Program-made: the position numbers and the translations under genes
Shown: positions 53,765 through 62,499 of the stretch, piece by piece
Layout of the letters: the number at the start of each line of letters is the position of its first letter
Numbering within the stretch: position 1 is the stretch's first letter
NCBI RefSeq assembly: GCF_018283645.1
Contig: NZ_JAGSXH010000005.1
Coordinates: 53,118 to 117,117 of the forward strand
DNA: 64,000 bases
Origin: Actinocrinis puniceicyclus
GTDB taxonomy: Bacteria > Actinomycetota > Actinomycetes > Streptomycetales > Catenulisporaceae
Direction of reading: 5' to 3'
Notes under the pieces: generated by a model
Told to the model about the DNA's origin: nothing
Databases searched by the model: none
What the model saw: the letters and a program-made list of their open reading frames with translations, nothing else

Positions 53765-56700
53765 TCAGGCCGCGAGCGCGTCCCGCCAATCAGGCATCAG
53801 CTCGTTCACGAGCGCCTCGGTGCGAGGATGCAGCCCCTGCACGCCGTGGACGTACCAGGTGCGCTTGTAAAGCCCTTCGATCGCGCCGCGCAGCCGCTCG
53901 GTGTCCTCGGTCGCGGCCGTCGCACGCAGCAAGCCGCGCCAGAGCTCCTCATCGTCGGGACTGCCGAGCATGCCCGCCTTGATCGCGTCGATCGCTTCCT
54001 CGGCGCGGCCGGATGCGATGCGCGACTCGGCGAGCCGGAGCGCGGTGTCCGCGATCACCGCGGGCACCTGTGCCTCGGCGACCTCGTACGCGAGCCACCC
54101 GTAGCGGTTCGGCTCGCGTTCCGCGAGATACGGGCCGCGAACCAGATCGAGAGCCGCCTTGAGCAACTGGTCGCGCTGCTGTTGATCACCCACCGACGCG
54201 TCGTACAGCGCTCGCGACTGGAGTGAGACGAAGGCGTCCCAGTCGGACCACACATAAGGACCGAGGCGTAGCCGGCCGTCCGCGTCGGTGGAAAGGTTCG
54301 GCCGCCCGTGCGGATCGTCGCCGAGCCAGCCGGCGAGCCGCACGAAGGTGGCTTCGGCGACGTCCGCGGTGGCGCCGCGCGGCCACAGCGCGGCCGCGAG
54401 AACCCGCGGGTGCACGCCGTCGCGGTGGTGCAGCAGGAAGACCAGGGCCTCGTGCAGCAGCGCGGTTCGCTCGGGTTCGATCCGGCCGGCGCCGGTGACC
54501 TCGACCGGCCCGAGCAGCGCGGCGTAGACGGCGGGTGGCTCGTCGGGCAGCGGACCGCCGTAACCGACGGACTGGTGGACCGGCCCTTGCGGCAGTTCGC
54601 TGCCCTCGATGTCGCAGACCGTGCGGAAGAGCCCGAGTACGGCGGCGTACTGCTCCTCGGGCAGCAACTGGGCCTGCGCCTCGATTCCGAGCTGCGGCGC
54701 GGTGATCCGTCCGTCCGAGCCGACGGTCAGCTGCCATGTCGCGCCGGCGGGTTCGCCGGCGACCAGGAAACCGAGGCCGACGCGCGCGGCGGTGGTGGCC
54801 ACGGCGCCGAGCCGGGCCAGGATCGCCGCGTGCGGTTCCTCGGAGACCAGGACGAAGTGCGGGGGGAAGGAGCTGGCCTGGCTGGCCCGGCAGCGTCCGT
54901 CGAGCACCGACCCGAGCCCGGCGGCGGCCAGGGCCTTTGCCCGCTCCGCCGCCTCGATCTCCAGGCTGGGCAGGATTTCGTCGAGGGTGCGCACGTGCCG
55001 GACCCGGGCCGGCGCGAGCGCGGTCAGGTCGCCGGGGAATCCGACGAGGGTCACGGTCATCCGGTCGGACCAGGAGTTGGTGGCGAGTTCCACGGCGAGG
55101 GCGGCCAGCACGGCGCGGCGCACCTCGGGCGCGCCGTCCAGACCGATCAGGCCGCGGGCTTCTTCGAGGTCGAGCATCAGCCGGTCACGGCCCCGCTCAC
55201 CGGGCGCGGCGAGGGCGCCGATCGAGACCAGGCCCGGGTAGGGGGCAAAGCGGCGGTGCGCGGCCTGTGCGTCGACGTCGACGATGCCGGGGCGCGGGAA
55301 GTTCCAGGAGCGGCCGTCGGCGGCGGTGAACCAGGGCGCGGGCGGCTGTGCCTCGGGGTCGTCCGGGTCCACCGGCTTGTTCAGCAGAAGCTCGATGCCT
55401 TCGCCGCGCAGCCGTACCGCGTACGCCCCCGGGACGCTGCGGCCGCGTTCGGCGAGTCCCGCGGACAGGCCGCGCAGCGCCAGGTCGAGGAACCAGACCT
55501 CTACTTCGTTCGCGCCGACGCGGATGGATTCCTCGGCGACCGCGGCGTCTCCGGCAGCGGTGACCGGGCGACGGCCGAAGACCCGGTTGAACAGTTGGCG
55601 GCGGCGGTGCCTGCCGAGCGCCTTGAGCAGTCCGGCGGCGAGCAGCGGCGCGGCGGCCAGCCCGTAGAGCACCCGGTCCTCGGTGGAGGGCGGCTGGCTT
55701 TCCTCCGGGGAGTGCGCGCCGCGGTGTGACGGCCGGCCGGTGGCCGCGTTGCCGGTGCCGGTGCCAGTGCCGGTTCCAGTGCCAGTGCCGGTTCCAGTGC
55801 CAGTTCCAGTGCCAGTTCCAGTGCCTGCGACGACCGTGCCCTGACGTACGAGTGCGGCTCCGGTGGCGGCCGGGCGCGGAGGGGCGATCTGCGCCCGCGT
55901 GGGCGCCTGCGGAAGCGGGACGGCGGCGTTGGGTGGTGCTGCACTGGGCGGGGCTGCACTGGGTGCTGCGGCATTGAGTGCGGCGGGGGTCGCCGGGACG
56001 GCTTGGGCCGGCGCAGCGGGCGCTGCCTGCCGCTCGGCCGGCTGTTGCGCGCAGGCCGTGCCGGGAGCCGGGGACGCGGTCGCCGGCACTGCGGGCGCAG
56101 CCGCGGGCGGCACTGCGGATGCAGCGGTGTGGCTCAGGTCGGCGGCGGCCGCGGCGGCGGCGCTCGCGATCTTCACAAGCTCGTCTGCGGACTGATCGAC
56201 GGCCGCAGGCGCCTGGCGGTCCGTGGCTGCCGGAGGCGCCTGGTGATGCGTGGCTGCCGGAGGCGCCTGGTGATGCGTGGCCGAGGAGGTGTCCGGCGCG
56301 CTCGGCGCGGCCGCGGCGATCGGGGGCGGCGGCGTGGCCGGAACCGGCGTGAGCGCCGAAGGAGCGATTCGGCTGCCGTCACCCGCGCGGCTGGCACTGG
56401 CGGTGGCACCGGCAGTCGGATTGCCATTGCCATTGCCATTGCCCACAGCGTTAGACGTCTGCGATGGCGCGGCTGGTGCTGGGAGCTGAGCCGCGGAGCC
56501 GGTCTGGAAATCAGCGGTCTGCGAGTCAGCTTGCTGCACGCCCTGCACGCCCTGCAAAACCGTGCCCTGCGCGCCCGCTGACTGGCCGGCACTCGGCTGC
56601 ACCTGGATTCCACCGGGTTGGACCGGGCTGAGGTTGCCGGGCCCGATCGGCGCGGGCTCGGCGACGAGGTCACCGCCGGTCGCGTCGGGCGGCATCATCA

Positions 56701-57577
56701 GGATCCAGCCGGGCCGGATCAGCGCCGCGTGGGTGAGCCGGGAGCCGTCCGGCTGCACCCGCTCCTTGTTGAGCTCGAAGATCTCCTTGTACCTGCGGCC
56801 GTCCCCGAGATGCCGCTGCGCGATCTCCCACAACGTGTCGTGGTGACGGCCGTGCGGCGGCTGGACTCGATACAGCTTGCTGGCACCGAGCGACGCCGCC
56901 GAAAGCGAATCACCCGCGGCGCGCATCCCCGATTCCCCGCGTACCGCGGGAAGATTCGCGGCGCTGTGCGCGACGGCCGCCGGGCCCGCCGCGTCCGGGC
57001 CGTGCGCCGCCGCAGCCATCGCCGGATGCTGATGCGGCTGCGCCGCGGGCAGCCGGCCGGCGGTCGCTGTGCTCGGATTCGCCGCCGCGGGCCCGGGATC
57101 CGCGCCCAGGTGCGCCAGGTTCGGCACGAAGGACGCGGCCGAGGCCGTGATCATCAGCAGTGCCGCGATCAGCTGCCGGGCGAGGAACTGGCTCGGGCCC
57201 GCGCCAGGCACGCGCGCCGGCATGCCGACCCCGCGGGCCGCGGCCACGAGTTCGACCAGGACGCACGCGACGAACTGCGCCCAAGCCAGCCACACGATCA
57301 CCGCGAGCGCCTTGAGCAGCAGTTGCGGCGTGATCGGCCGGTTGAACATCTGCGCCGACGGCAGGTGGTGCGGCAGCGGCCAGCCGATGAACCACACCAG
57401 CGCCGCCGGGATGGCGCCGAGCAGGATCAGCAGTGCCAGCAGTGCGCCGACACCCTTGAGCACGTCGCCAGCGGTGCGGCGGTGCTTGAGCCGCTGCGGC
57501 TGCGGGTTCCAGCCCACAGGGTGCGGCCCACCGGCATCCGGCACGGGCCGGACAGGGGCGTTCGTCGGCGGACTCAT
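53765..57577 (-). CDS. LysM and BTAD domain protein of the tad locus
   Basis: A 1270-aa protein. N-terminal membrane region with about three helices (about 35-165), then a LysM-type module (DTLWEIAQRHLGDGRRYKEIFELNK at about 250), a Pro/Ala/Gln-rich linker of about 300 residues with repeats, a (GT)n tract at about residue 590-610, another short helix, a soluble alpha/beta region and a C-terminal bacterial transcriptional activator domain (BTAD, about 1130-1265). No DNA-binding helix-turn-helix is evident in the N-terminal half, so it is probably not a classical SARP regulator. ATG 57577 with GAGGAA upstream; 20 bases after the TadG-like gene. Confidence 0.85.
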   Translation of the reverse strand: MSPPTNAPVRPVPDAGGPHPVGWNPQPQRLKHRRTAGDVLKGVGALLALLILLGAIPAALVWFIGWPLPHHLPSAQMFNRPITPQLLLKALAVIVWLAWAQFVACVLVELVAAARGVGMPARVPGAGPSQFLARQLIAALLMITASAASFVPNLAHLGADPGPAAANPSTATAGRLPAAQPHQHPAMAAAAHGPDAAGPAAVAHSAANLPAVRGESGMRAAGDSLSAASLGASKLYRVQPPHGRHHDTLWEIAQRHLGDGRRYKEIFELNKERVQPDGSRLTHAALIRPGWILMMPPDATGGDLVAEPAPIGPGNLSPVQPGGIQVQPSAGQSAGAQGTVLQGVQGVQQADSQTADFQTGSAAQLPAPAAPSQTSNAVGNGNGNGNPTAGATASASRAGDGSRIAPSALTPVPATPPPPIAAAAPSAPDTSSATHHQAPPAATHHQAPPAATDRQAPAAVDQSADELVKIASAAAAAAADLSHTAASAVPPAAAPAVPATASPAPGTACAQQPAERQAAPAAPAQAVPATPAALNAAAPSAAPPSAAPPNAAVPLPQAPTRAQIAPPRPAATGAALVRQGTVVAGTGTGTGTGTGTGTGTGTGTGTGTGNAATGRPSHRGAHSPEESQPPSTEDRVLYGLAAAPLLAAGLLKALGRHRRRQLFNRVFGRRPVTAAGDAAVAEESIRVGANEVEVWFLDLALRGLSAGLAERGRSVPGAYAVRLRGEGIELLLNKPVDPDDPEAQPPAPWFTAADGRSWNFPRPGIVDVDAQAAHRRFAPYPGLVSIGALAAPGERGRDRLMLDLEEARGLIGLDGAPEVRRAVLAALAVELATNSWSDRMTVTLVGFPGDLTALAPARVRHVRTLDEILPSLEIEAAERAKALAAAGLGSVLDGRCRASQASSFPPHFVLVSEEPHAAILARLGAVATTAARVGLGFLVAGEPAGATWQLTVGSDGRITAPQLGIEAQAQLLPEEQYAAVLGLFRTVCDIEGSELPQGPVHQSVGYGGPLPDEPPAVYAALLGPVEVTGAGRIEPERTALLHEALVFLLHHRDGVHPRVLAAALWPRGATADVAEATFVRLAGWLGDDPHGRPNLSTDADGRLRLGPYVWSDWDAFVSLQSRALYDASVGDQQQRDQLLKAALDLVRGPYLAEREPNRYGWLAYEVAEAQVPAVIADTALRLAESRIASGRAEEAIDAIKAGMLGSPDDEELWRGLLRATAATEDTERLRGAIEGLYKRTWYVHGVQGLHPRTEALVNELMPDWRDALAA
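55751..55824. repeat. hexanucleotide repeat tract
   Basis: About twelve six-base units (GGTGCC, AGTGCC, GGTTCC, AGTTCC) encode the Gly-Thr tract of the LysM-BTAD protein. Such tracts change length by slippage; every change keeps frame. Confidence 0.9.
56207..56280. repeat. 27-base tandem repeat
   Basis: Two full 27-base units (56207, 56234) and a partial third (56261) encode the repeated THHQAPPAA segments in the linker of the LysM-BTAD protein. Confidence 0.9.
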
Positions 57578-57597
57578 GACGTTCCTCGCTTTCCGGC

Positions 57598-58074
57598 TCA
57601 GGGCCCCGGCTGGGGATGGGCGGTGGCGGACGCGTTAGCGATGAAGTTCCCTGAGTAGACAATGCCGATCAGGATCGGCGTGTAGTGAATCTGGATCGTT
57701 ACGGTAATGGTGGGCACGACCAGCCCGTTCGGCAAAGTGACCGAGCCGATCGGACCGCAGGTGACCAGATTCGCATCGACACCCGAGGCTGCGGCGACGG
57801 CCGTGGCGCGGCCGCAGGCGCCATCAACGAGCTTATACGTGCCGATGCGCAGCAGGTCAGGGTTCAGATCGTCCGCGCCGGCCCTGGCCGCCTGCTCGGC
57901 GATGTCCCCCGCGCGCTGCCGTTCGGTCAGTGCCAGACCACCGTCCACGACCAGCCCGGCGAGCATCATCGTCACCAGCGCCCAGAAGACGATCGCGAAG
58001 GTGAACGACCCGCGCTCGCCGAGCGGCCGGCGCGCGATCAACTTCCTGATCCAGACTCTCCGCGCCCGCATCAT
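57598..58074 (-). CDS. TadG-like pilus assembly protein
   Basis: Small pseudopilin-like protein (158 aa): short basic start, RGSFTFAIVFWALVTMMLAGLVVDGGLAL helix at about 20-48 (TadG/TadE-type), then a beta-rich extracellular part with two Cys (GACGRATAVAAASG, VTCGPIGSV). ATG 58074 overlaps the upstream TadE stop (ATGA). Confidence 0.85.
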   Translation of the reverse strand: MMRARRVWIRKLIARRPLGERGSFTFAIVFWALVTMMLAGLVVDGGLALTERQRAGDIAEQAARAGADDLNPDLLRIGTYKLVDGACGRATAVAAASGVDANLVTCGPIGSVTLPNGLVVPTITVTIQIHYTPILIGIVYSGNFIANASATAHPQPGP

Positions 58075-58517
58075 CCCGCCCTGCGATACGTGTCGAGCGG
58101 CGCGGTCGAGTAAGCGGTGATCGTCTGGTCGCCGAGGTCGAACCAGTCGAGGCCGGAGAGCGACACCGTGCACGTGACCTGGATCGTGTACAGCCCTCCG
58201 CTGACGAACGACCGGGACGAGAGCTCGCTGACCGGATCCACCTCGTCCACGTGCGATCCGCCGGAGCAGACGCCGCCGAGGTCGGACGCCGCCGCCTGCG
58301 TCGCGGCGGCGAGCGCGGCGTCGTGGTCGCGCTGGAGCGAGCCCGCCCGGGCCGCGTCCCGCGCGGCGCCCTGCGCGTTGCCACGCGCGTTCACCAGCAC
58401 CCCGAAGCAGACCAGCACCATGATGAACCCGATCACGAGCGGCGCGAGCAGCACGACTTCGAGGGCGGACATGCCGTGCTCGCCCTCGCCGTCGCGGTCC
58501 CGCCGCACTCGCTTCAT
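58071..58517 (-). CDS. TadE-like pilus assembly protein (2)
   Basis: A 148-aa pseudopilin of the TadE family: charged N-terminus, prepilin-like GMSALEVVLLAPLVIGFIMVLVCFGVLVNARG with Glu at about position 20, then extracellular domain with two Cys. GGGGAG lies just before ATG 58517. It is the second of two TadE-type genes. Confidence 0.88.
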   Translation of the reverse strand: MKRVRRDRDGEGEHGMSALEVVLLAPLVIGFIMVLVCFGVLVNARGNAQGAARDAARAGSLQRDHDAALAAATQAAASDLGGVCSGGSHVDEVDPVSELSSRSFVSGGLYTIQVTCTVSLSGLDWFDLGDQTITAYSTAPLDTYRRAG

Positions 58518-58553
58518 CGCTCCCCTCGCCCGTTTCGTCTCATGTCAGGCCAT

Positions 58554-58997
58554 TCAGTTGGTCGGGTCCTGAACGAACTGCTCCACCGGACCTGCGCTCG
58601 TCTCGGTCACGCTCATGTCGCCCCACAGCGAATGCACGGTCGCGGTGACGGTGACGGACACGGTCCAGGTGGCCGTGCCCGGCGTTCCCGACTCGCCGGG
58701 CGGCTGCACCCGAGAGTCGCCCACCAGGCCCGAGGCCAACTGGTCGACCCAGCCGTTCGCCTTGGCCACCGCGTCGCCGGACCAGTCCTCGTTCGGGTTC
58801 GCCCGCTCCTCGCGCGCCACGCGGTCGCCCTCCTGCGCCGCGGCGATCGCGACATGCCGGGCGAAGAAATAGAGCGCGAACTGCACCGTGGCGAACAGCA
58901 GGAAGAACAGCACCGGGGTGAGCAGCACGAACTCGATCGCCGAGACGCCGCGCTCACTCCCGGCGCGACGCCGTGCCGCGCCACCCGGCCGCCTCAT
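58554..58997 (-). CDS. TadE-like pilus assembly protein (1)
   Basis: A 147-aa TadE protein: RRRAGSERGVSAIEFVLLTPVLFFLLFATVQFALYFFARH gives the E-containing hydrophobic helix. Start ATG 58997 with GGTGAGG before it; the longer open frame (59045) is not needed. It sits seven bases after the pilin-like gene. TadE/F-type minor pseudopilins are needed to assemble the Flp pilus. Confidence 0.88.
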   Translation of the reverse strand: MRRPGGAARRRAGSERGVSAIEFVLLTPVLFFLLFATVQFALYFFARHVAIAAAQEGDRVAREERANPNEDWSGDAVAKANGWVDQLASGLVGDSRVQPPGESGTPGTATWTVSVTVTATVHSLWGDMSVTETSAGPVEQFVQDPTN

Positions 58998-59004
58998 CGG
59001 CACC

Positions 59005-59295
59005 TCACCCGGCGCCACCAGCTCCCCCGCCGGCCCCACCGCCACCGCCGCAGCCGTTCGTCGTGCCGTCGGCGCCGCCGATGCAGGTGCTCACGGCATT
59101 CGCCTTGTTCTTCAGCGCGGTCGAGATGACGTAGCCGACCACCGCCACGATGGTGACCACGATCATCGAGATCACCACCCACTCCACCGCCGAGGCGCCC
59201 CGCTCCAACTCGCCGGAGCGGACCCGCGCGATCCGGGCGCGCAGGCTCACCCACGCGTATTGCAGCGCTGCGTCGCCGCCGAACAGTCTGCCCAT
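59005..59295 (-). CDS. Flp pilin-like protein with Gly-rich tail
   Basis: A 96-aa protein at the major-pilin position between tadC and tadE: basic start (RARIARVRSGELERGASAVEWVVISMIVVTIVAVVGYVIS) with E-V-type helix, then a short segment with two Cys and a glycine-rich C-terminus (GCGGGGGAGGGAGGAG). Flp pilins are usually 50-70 aa and end soon after the helix, so the tail is unusual. Start ATG 59295 with GGAGGG seven bases upstream. Confidence 0.8.
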   Translation of the reverse strand: MGRLFGGDAALQYAWVSLRARIARVRSGELERGASAVEWVVISMIVVTIVAVVGYVISTALKNKANAVSTCIGGADGTTNGCGGGGGAGGGAGGAG

Positions 59296-59324
59296 CGCAG
59301 TTCCCTCCTTCGGTTGTGCCAGGG

Positions 59325-60224
59325 TCAGCGCATCTGGAAGATGCGGACCGTGGCCGGGTACAGAATGAAGATCAGGAATCCGGCGCACAGCAGCATCTGC
59401 GCCACGAGCATCGACTGCGAGCGCGCACCAGCCTTGCCCTCCATCTCGGCCAGTTCCCGCCTGCGCATCGTCTCGGCGCGGGACGCGAGCGAGGCGCGCA
59501 CCTTGGCGCCGTCGTCGGCGACCAGGTTCAGCGCGGCCCCCAGATCCGTCAGTTCCTTGATTCCGATCTCGGTGCCCAGCTCGCCCAGCGCGCTCCACTG
59601 CGGCACCCCGGCCAGGCGCGCGTCGGTCAGGCAGTCGCGCACCCGGCGCAGTGCCCAGCCGTCGCTGACCTCGGCCGCGGACGTCAGCGCCTCGGGCAGG
59701 CCGCGCCCCCCGGCCAGGTTCATCGAGACCAGGTCCAGGTACGCGGCGATGACCCGGCGGAAGTCCTCGCGCTTGGCCGTGGCGTCGCGGCGCACCTCGA
59801 CATCGGGCAGGACGAAGCAGAGCCCGCCGACGGCCAGCGCGAGCCACACCGGGATGATCGGCGTCAGGTGCAGGCCGACCAGCCACAGCAGGGCGAAGAA
59901 GAAGGGCCCGAAGACGAAGCCGAGAGCGCCGAGTCCCACCTTGGTCACCAGGAACTGCTGCCAGGAGCGCTCCAGCAGAGCCAGGTCGGCGCGGATCGAG
60001 CGTTGCTGCCAGCCCTGGCTCGCGTAGAAGCGCGCGATGCGCCAGCCGATGCGCTCTCGCAGCGAATCGCCGCCGGGGGCCGGCGCGCCGAACTGGCCGC
60101 GGGCACGCAACGCGTCGATCTGGGCCACCTGCGCGGTCGCCCCGGGCCGCGACGGTACCAGGGCCCTGACGAGGATGAAGAGCCCTAACCCGAACAGCGC
60201 GCCGACCATCACATCGGTCAACAT
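59325..60224 (-). CDS. tadC: TadC-like inner-membrane platform protein
   Basis: Type II/Tad secretion F-domain protein of 299 aa. It has an N-terminal helix, then paired helices at about 100-140 and a C-terminal helix (LVAQMLLCAGFLIFILYPATVR); the soluble T2SSF domain lies at about 150-265 (DLVSMNLAGGRGLPEAL). Start ATG 60224 overlaps the tadB stop by one base (TGATG). Confidence 0.92.
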   Translation of the reverse strand: MLTDVMVGALFGLGLFILVRALVPSRPGATAQVAQIDALRARGQFGAPAPGGDSLRERIGWRIARFYASQGWQQRSIRADLALLERSWQQFLVTKVGLGALGFVFGPFFFALLWLVGLHLTPIIPVWLALAVGGLCFVLPDVEVRRDATAKREDFRRVIAAYLDLVSMNLAGGRGLPEALTSAAEVSDGWALRRVRDCLTDARLAGVPQWSALGELGTEIGIKELTDLGAALNLVADDGAKVRASLASRAETMRRRELAEMEGKAGARSQSMLVAQMLLCAGFLIFILYPATVRIFQMR

Positions 60225-61177
60225 CAGCGGCCTCCGGCCCGCAGCGTACCGGAGGGGTCCGCCGCGCCCGGCCGGCCGTGCGCCCGGCCCGCCTCGGGCG
60301 GCTGCTCGCCCGTGGCGTGCCGCAGCAGGAAGCGGCCGGGGGACTCCACCTTGGCCAGCCGGCGCAGCCACATGAATCCGAGGCCGAACAGCGCCAGCAC
60401 CACGGTCAGCATCAACTGGCCGACCGGCGAGCCGTAGGGCTCGACGAAATTCCGGTTGAACAGCGCCATGCCGAGCACGAACGCCACGACGACGCCCACG
60501 ATGATCTGCACCGAGCGACGCGTCCCGGCGCGCTGCGCGATCACCCGCTGGCGCATGTCGACCTCTTCGCGCGCTGATTTGGCCAGCGCGCCGAGCACCT
60601 CGCGCAGACCGGGACCGCGCAGCTTCGAGTTGAGGATCAGCGCCGCGATCACCAGATCCGCCGACGGGTCGTCCAGGTCGTCGGCGAGAAACTGCAGGGC
60701 TTCGGCCAGCGGCATGCGGCCGCGTAGCCGGTCAAGCAGGGCATTGAGATTCTCGCGGAGCACCGGGTCCGCGCCGCGTGCGGAGGCCGGGATCGCCTGT
60801 TCGAGGCCGACCGCGCCCGCGATCGTGTCACGCAGCGACTCGGTCCACATCGCCAGCGCCTCGACCCGGCGCATCGCCAGCTTCTCCGACGCCGCGCCGC
60901 CGAACAGCGCGTTCCAGAAGAACACCAGCACCACCGCGCCGAGCCCGAGCGCCGGCCACTGGCTGGCCAGGCCCACGACCAGGCCGACCGCGAGCGCGAT
61001 CACCGAGCGCCGGCCGAGCCTGCGCAACCGGTCCGTCTCGGACGCCGACCTGGCGTCCCTGGGCCGGCGCGGCCAGCCCACCAGGCCGGCGACCAGCAGC
61101 GCGAGCCCGAGCCCGGTCGCGACGCCGATCAGCACCGCCAGCGCGGTGTTCTGCGTGAACAGCTCGCCCGGATTCAC
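60224..61177 (-). CDS. tadB: TadB-like inner-membrane platform protein
   Basis: Partner F-domain protein of 317 aa: N-terminal helices (LAVLIGVATGLGLALLVAGLVG), then the T2SSF domain at about 110-230 (ALAMWTESLRDTIAGAVGLEQAI) and a C-terminal helix near 265. GTG 61177 lies 23 bases after the CpaF stop. A proline-rich tail ends the chain. Confidence 0.92.
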   Translation of the reverse strand: MNPGELFTQNTALAVLIGVATGLGLALLVAGLVGWPRRPRDARSASETDRLRRLGRRSVIALAVGLVVGLASQWPALGLGAVVLVFFWNALFGGAASEKLAMRRVEALAMWTESLRDTIAGAVGLEQAIPASARGADPVLRENLNALLDRLRGRMPLAEALQFLADDLDDPSADLVIAALILNSKLRGPGLREVLGALAKSAREEVDMRQRVIAQRAGTRRSVQIIVGVVVAFVLGMALFNRNFVEPYGSPVGQLMLTVVLALFGLGFMWLRRLAKVESPGRFLLRHATGEQPPEAGRAHGRPGAADPSGTLRAGGR

Positions 61178-61200
61178 CGCGTCACCATCTCTTCACCACG

Positions 61201-62499
61201 TCACCGCCACAGTCCGCTGGGCACGTAGCCGTGCGCGACCAGCTCGTCGAGACAGGAGACCGGCGAGTGCGCCACCGCGCGCCCGTCCAGGCCGGCGGCG
61301 AACACCTCGGAGGACAGCACCCTGCCGTCCACGCCGTTGACCTCGCGCACCGAGGAGACGAAGCGGCGCAGCGTGCCGCCGCGCGCGTAGTCGTTGCGCT
61401 TCTCGATGAAGACCACGAAGTCGATCGCGCCCGCGATCAGCATGTGCGAGGCCTCCACCGGAAGCCGCTCCTGCGCCTGCAGCGCGTAGGTCGCGATGCG
61501 GTTGAAGACCTCCAGCGAGGAGTTGGCGTGGATCGTGGAGAGCGAACCGTCGTTGCCCTGGGACATCGCGTTGAGCATCGTGACGATCTCGTCGCCGAGC
61601 ACCTCGCCGACGATGACCCGCGACGGGTTCATGCGCAGCGAGCGGCGTACCAGTTCCGCCATCGTGATCGCGCCCAGGCCCTCGGAGTTCGCCAGCCGCT
61701 CCTCGAAGGCCACCGCGTTCGGGTGCAGCTCAGGGAACTGATCGAGACCGAGTTCCAGCGCCCGTTCGACTGTGATCAGGCGCTCGTGCGCCGGGATCTC
61801 GTTGGCCAGGGCGCGCAGCAGCGTGGTCTTGCCGGCGTTGGTGGAGCCCGCGATCATCAGGTTCTTGCGGGCGTTGACCGCGGCCGCGAGGAACGAGCCG
61901 AGCTCCGGCGCCAGCGTGCCGTTGCCGACCAGGTCGGACAGGAAGACCTTGCCCAGCCGGGCGCGGCGGATCGAGACGGCCGGGCGCCGCGTGACGTCCA
62001 TGACCGCGGACAGCCTCGAGCCGTCCGGCAGCCGCAGGTCCAGCTGCGGGTTGGCCGAGTCGAACGGGCGCGAGGACAGTCCCGAGTACGCGCCGAGCAC
62101 CTGGACCAGGTCGATCAGTTCGTCGTCGCTCTCGGCGACCGGCTCCCCCATGACCTCGCGGCCGTCCGCGTACGAGAGGAAGACCCGGTCGCAGCCGTTG
62201 ATGTCGATGTTCTCGATCTGCGGGTCGTCCAGCAGCGGCTGGAGCCGCCCGACGCCGAACAGCGCGGCGTGGATGCCGGCGGCCAGCGCCTCCTCCTCCA
62301 CGGCGTCCGGCGGGGTGCGTCCTGCGGTCACCTCGCCGCGCGCGTGCTCCTCCAGTACCTGCCCGATCACGGCGCGCGCGTACTGCCGCTCGTCCTCGCC
62401 GGTCATCGGCGCCAGGCCGGAGAGCTGGTCGAGCCGGCGCTGCTCGGCGATCCGGTCGCCGACCTCCTGGCGCAGCCGCTTGACGAGCCCGTGGTCCAT
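61201..62499 (-). CDS. tadA: CpaF/TadA secretion ATPase
   Basis: Hexameric ATPase that powers pilus assembly. N-terminal helical domain (about 1-110), then the NTPase: Walker A GSTNAGKTTLL at about 210, Asp box and Walker B MNPSRVIVGEVLGDE at about 285, His box TIHANSS at about 310. Length 432 aa. ATG 62499 overlaps the TadZ stop (TGATG), with GGGGGC just upstream. Confidence 0.95.
   Translation of the reverse strand: MDHGLVKRLRQEVGDRIAEQRRLDQLSGLAPMTGEDERQYARAVIGQVLEEHARGEVTAGRTPPDAVEEEALAAGIHAALFGVGRLQPLLDDPQIENIDINGCDRVFLSYADGREVMGEPVAESDDELIDLVQVLGAYSGLSSRPFDSANPQLDLRLPDGSRLSAVMDVTRRPAVSIRRARLGKVFLSDLVGNGTLAPELGSFLAAAVNARKNLMIAGSTNAGKTTLLRALANEIPAHERLITVERALELGLDQFPELHPNAVAFEERLANSEGLGAITMAELVRRSLRMNPSRVIVGEVLGDEIVTMLNAMSQGNDGSLSTIHANSSLEVFNRIATYALQAQERLPVEASHMLIAGAIDFVVFIEKRNDYARGGTLRRFVSSVREVNGVDGRVLSSEVFAAGLDGRAVAHSPVSCLDELVAHGYVPSGLWR

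Noticed and set aside
55751..56280. CRISPR-like array
   Set aside because: Repeats are 6 and 27 bases, contiguous and coding, without unique spacers.
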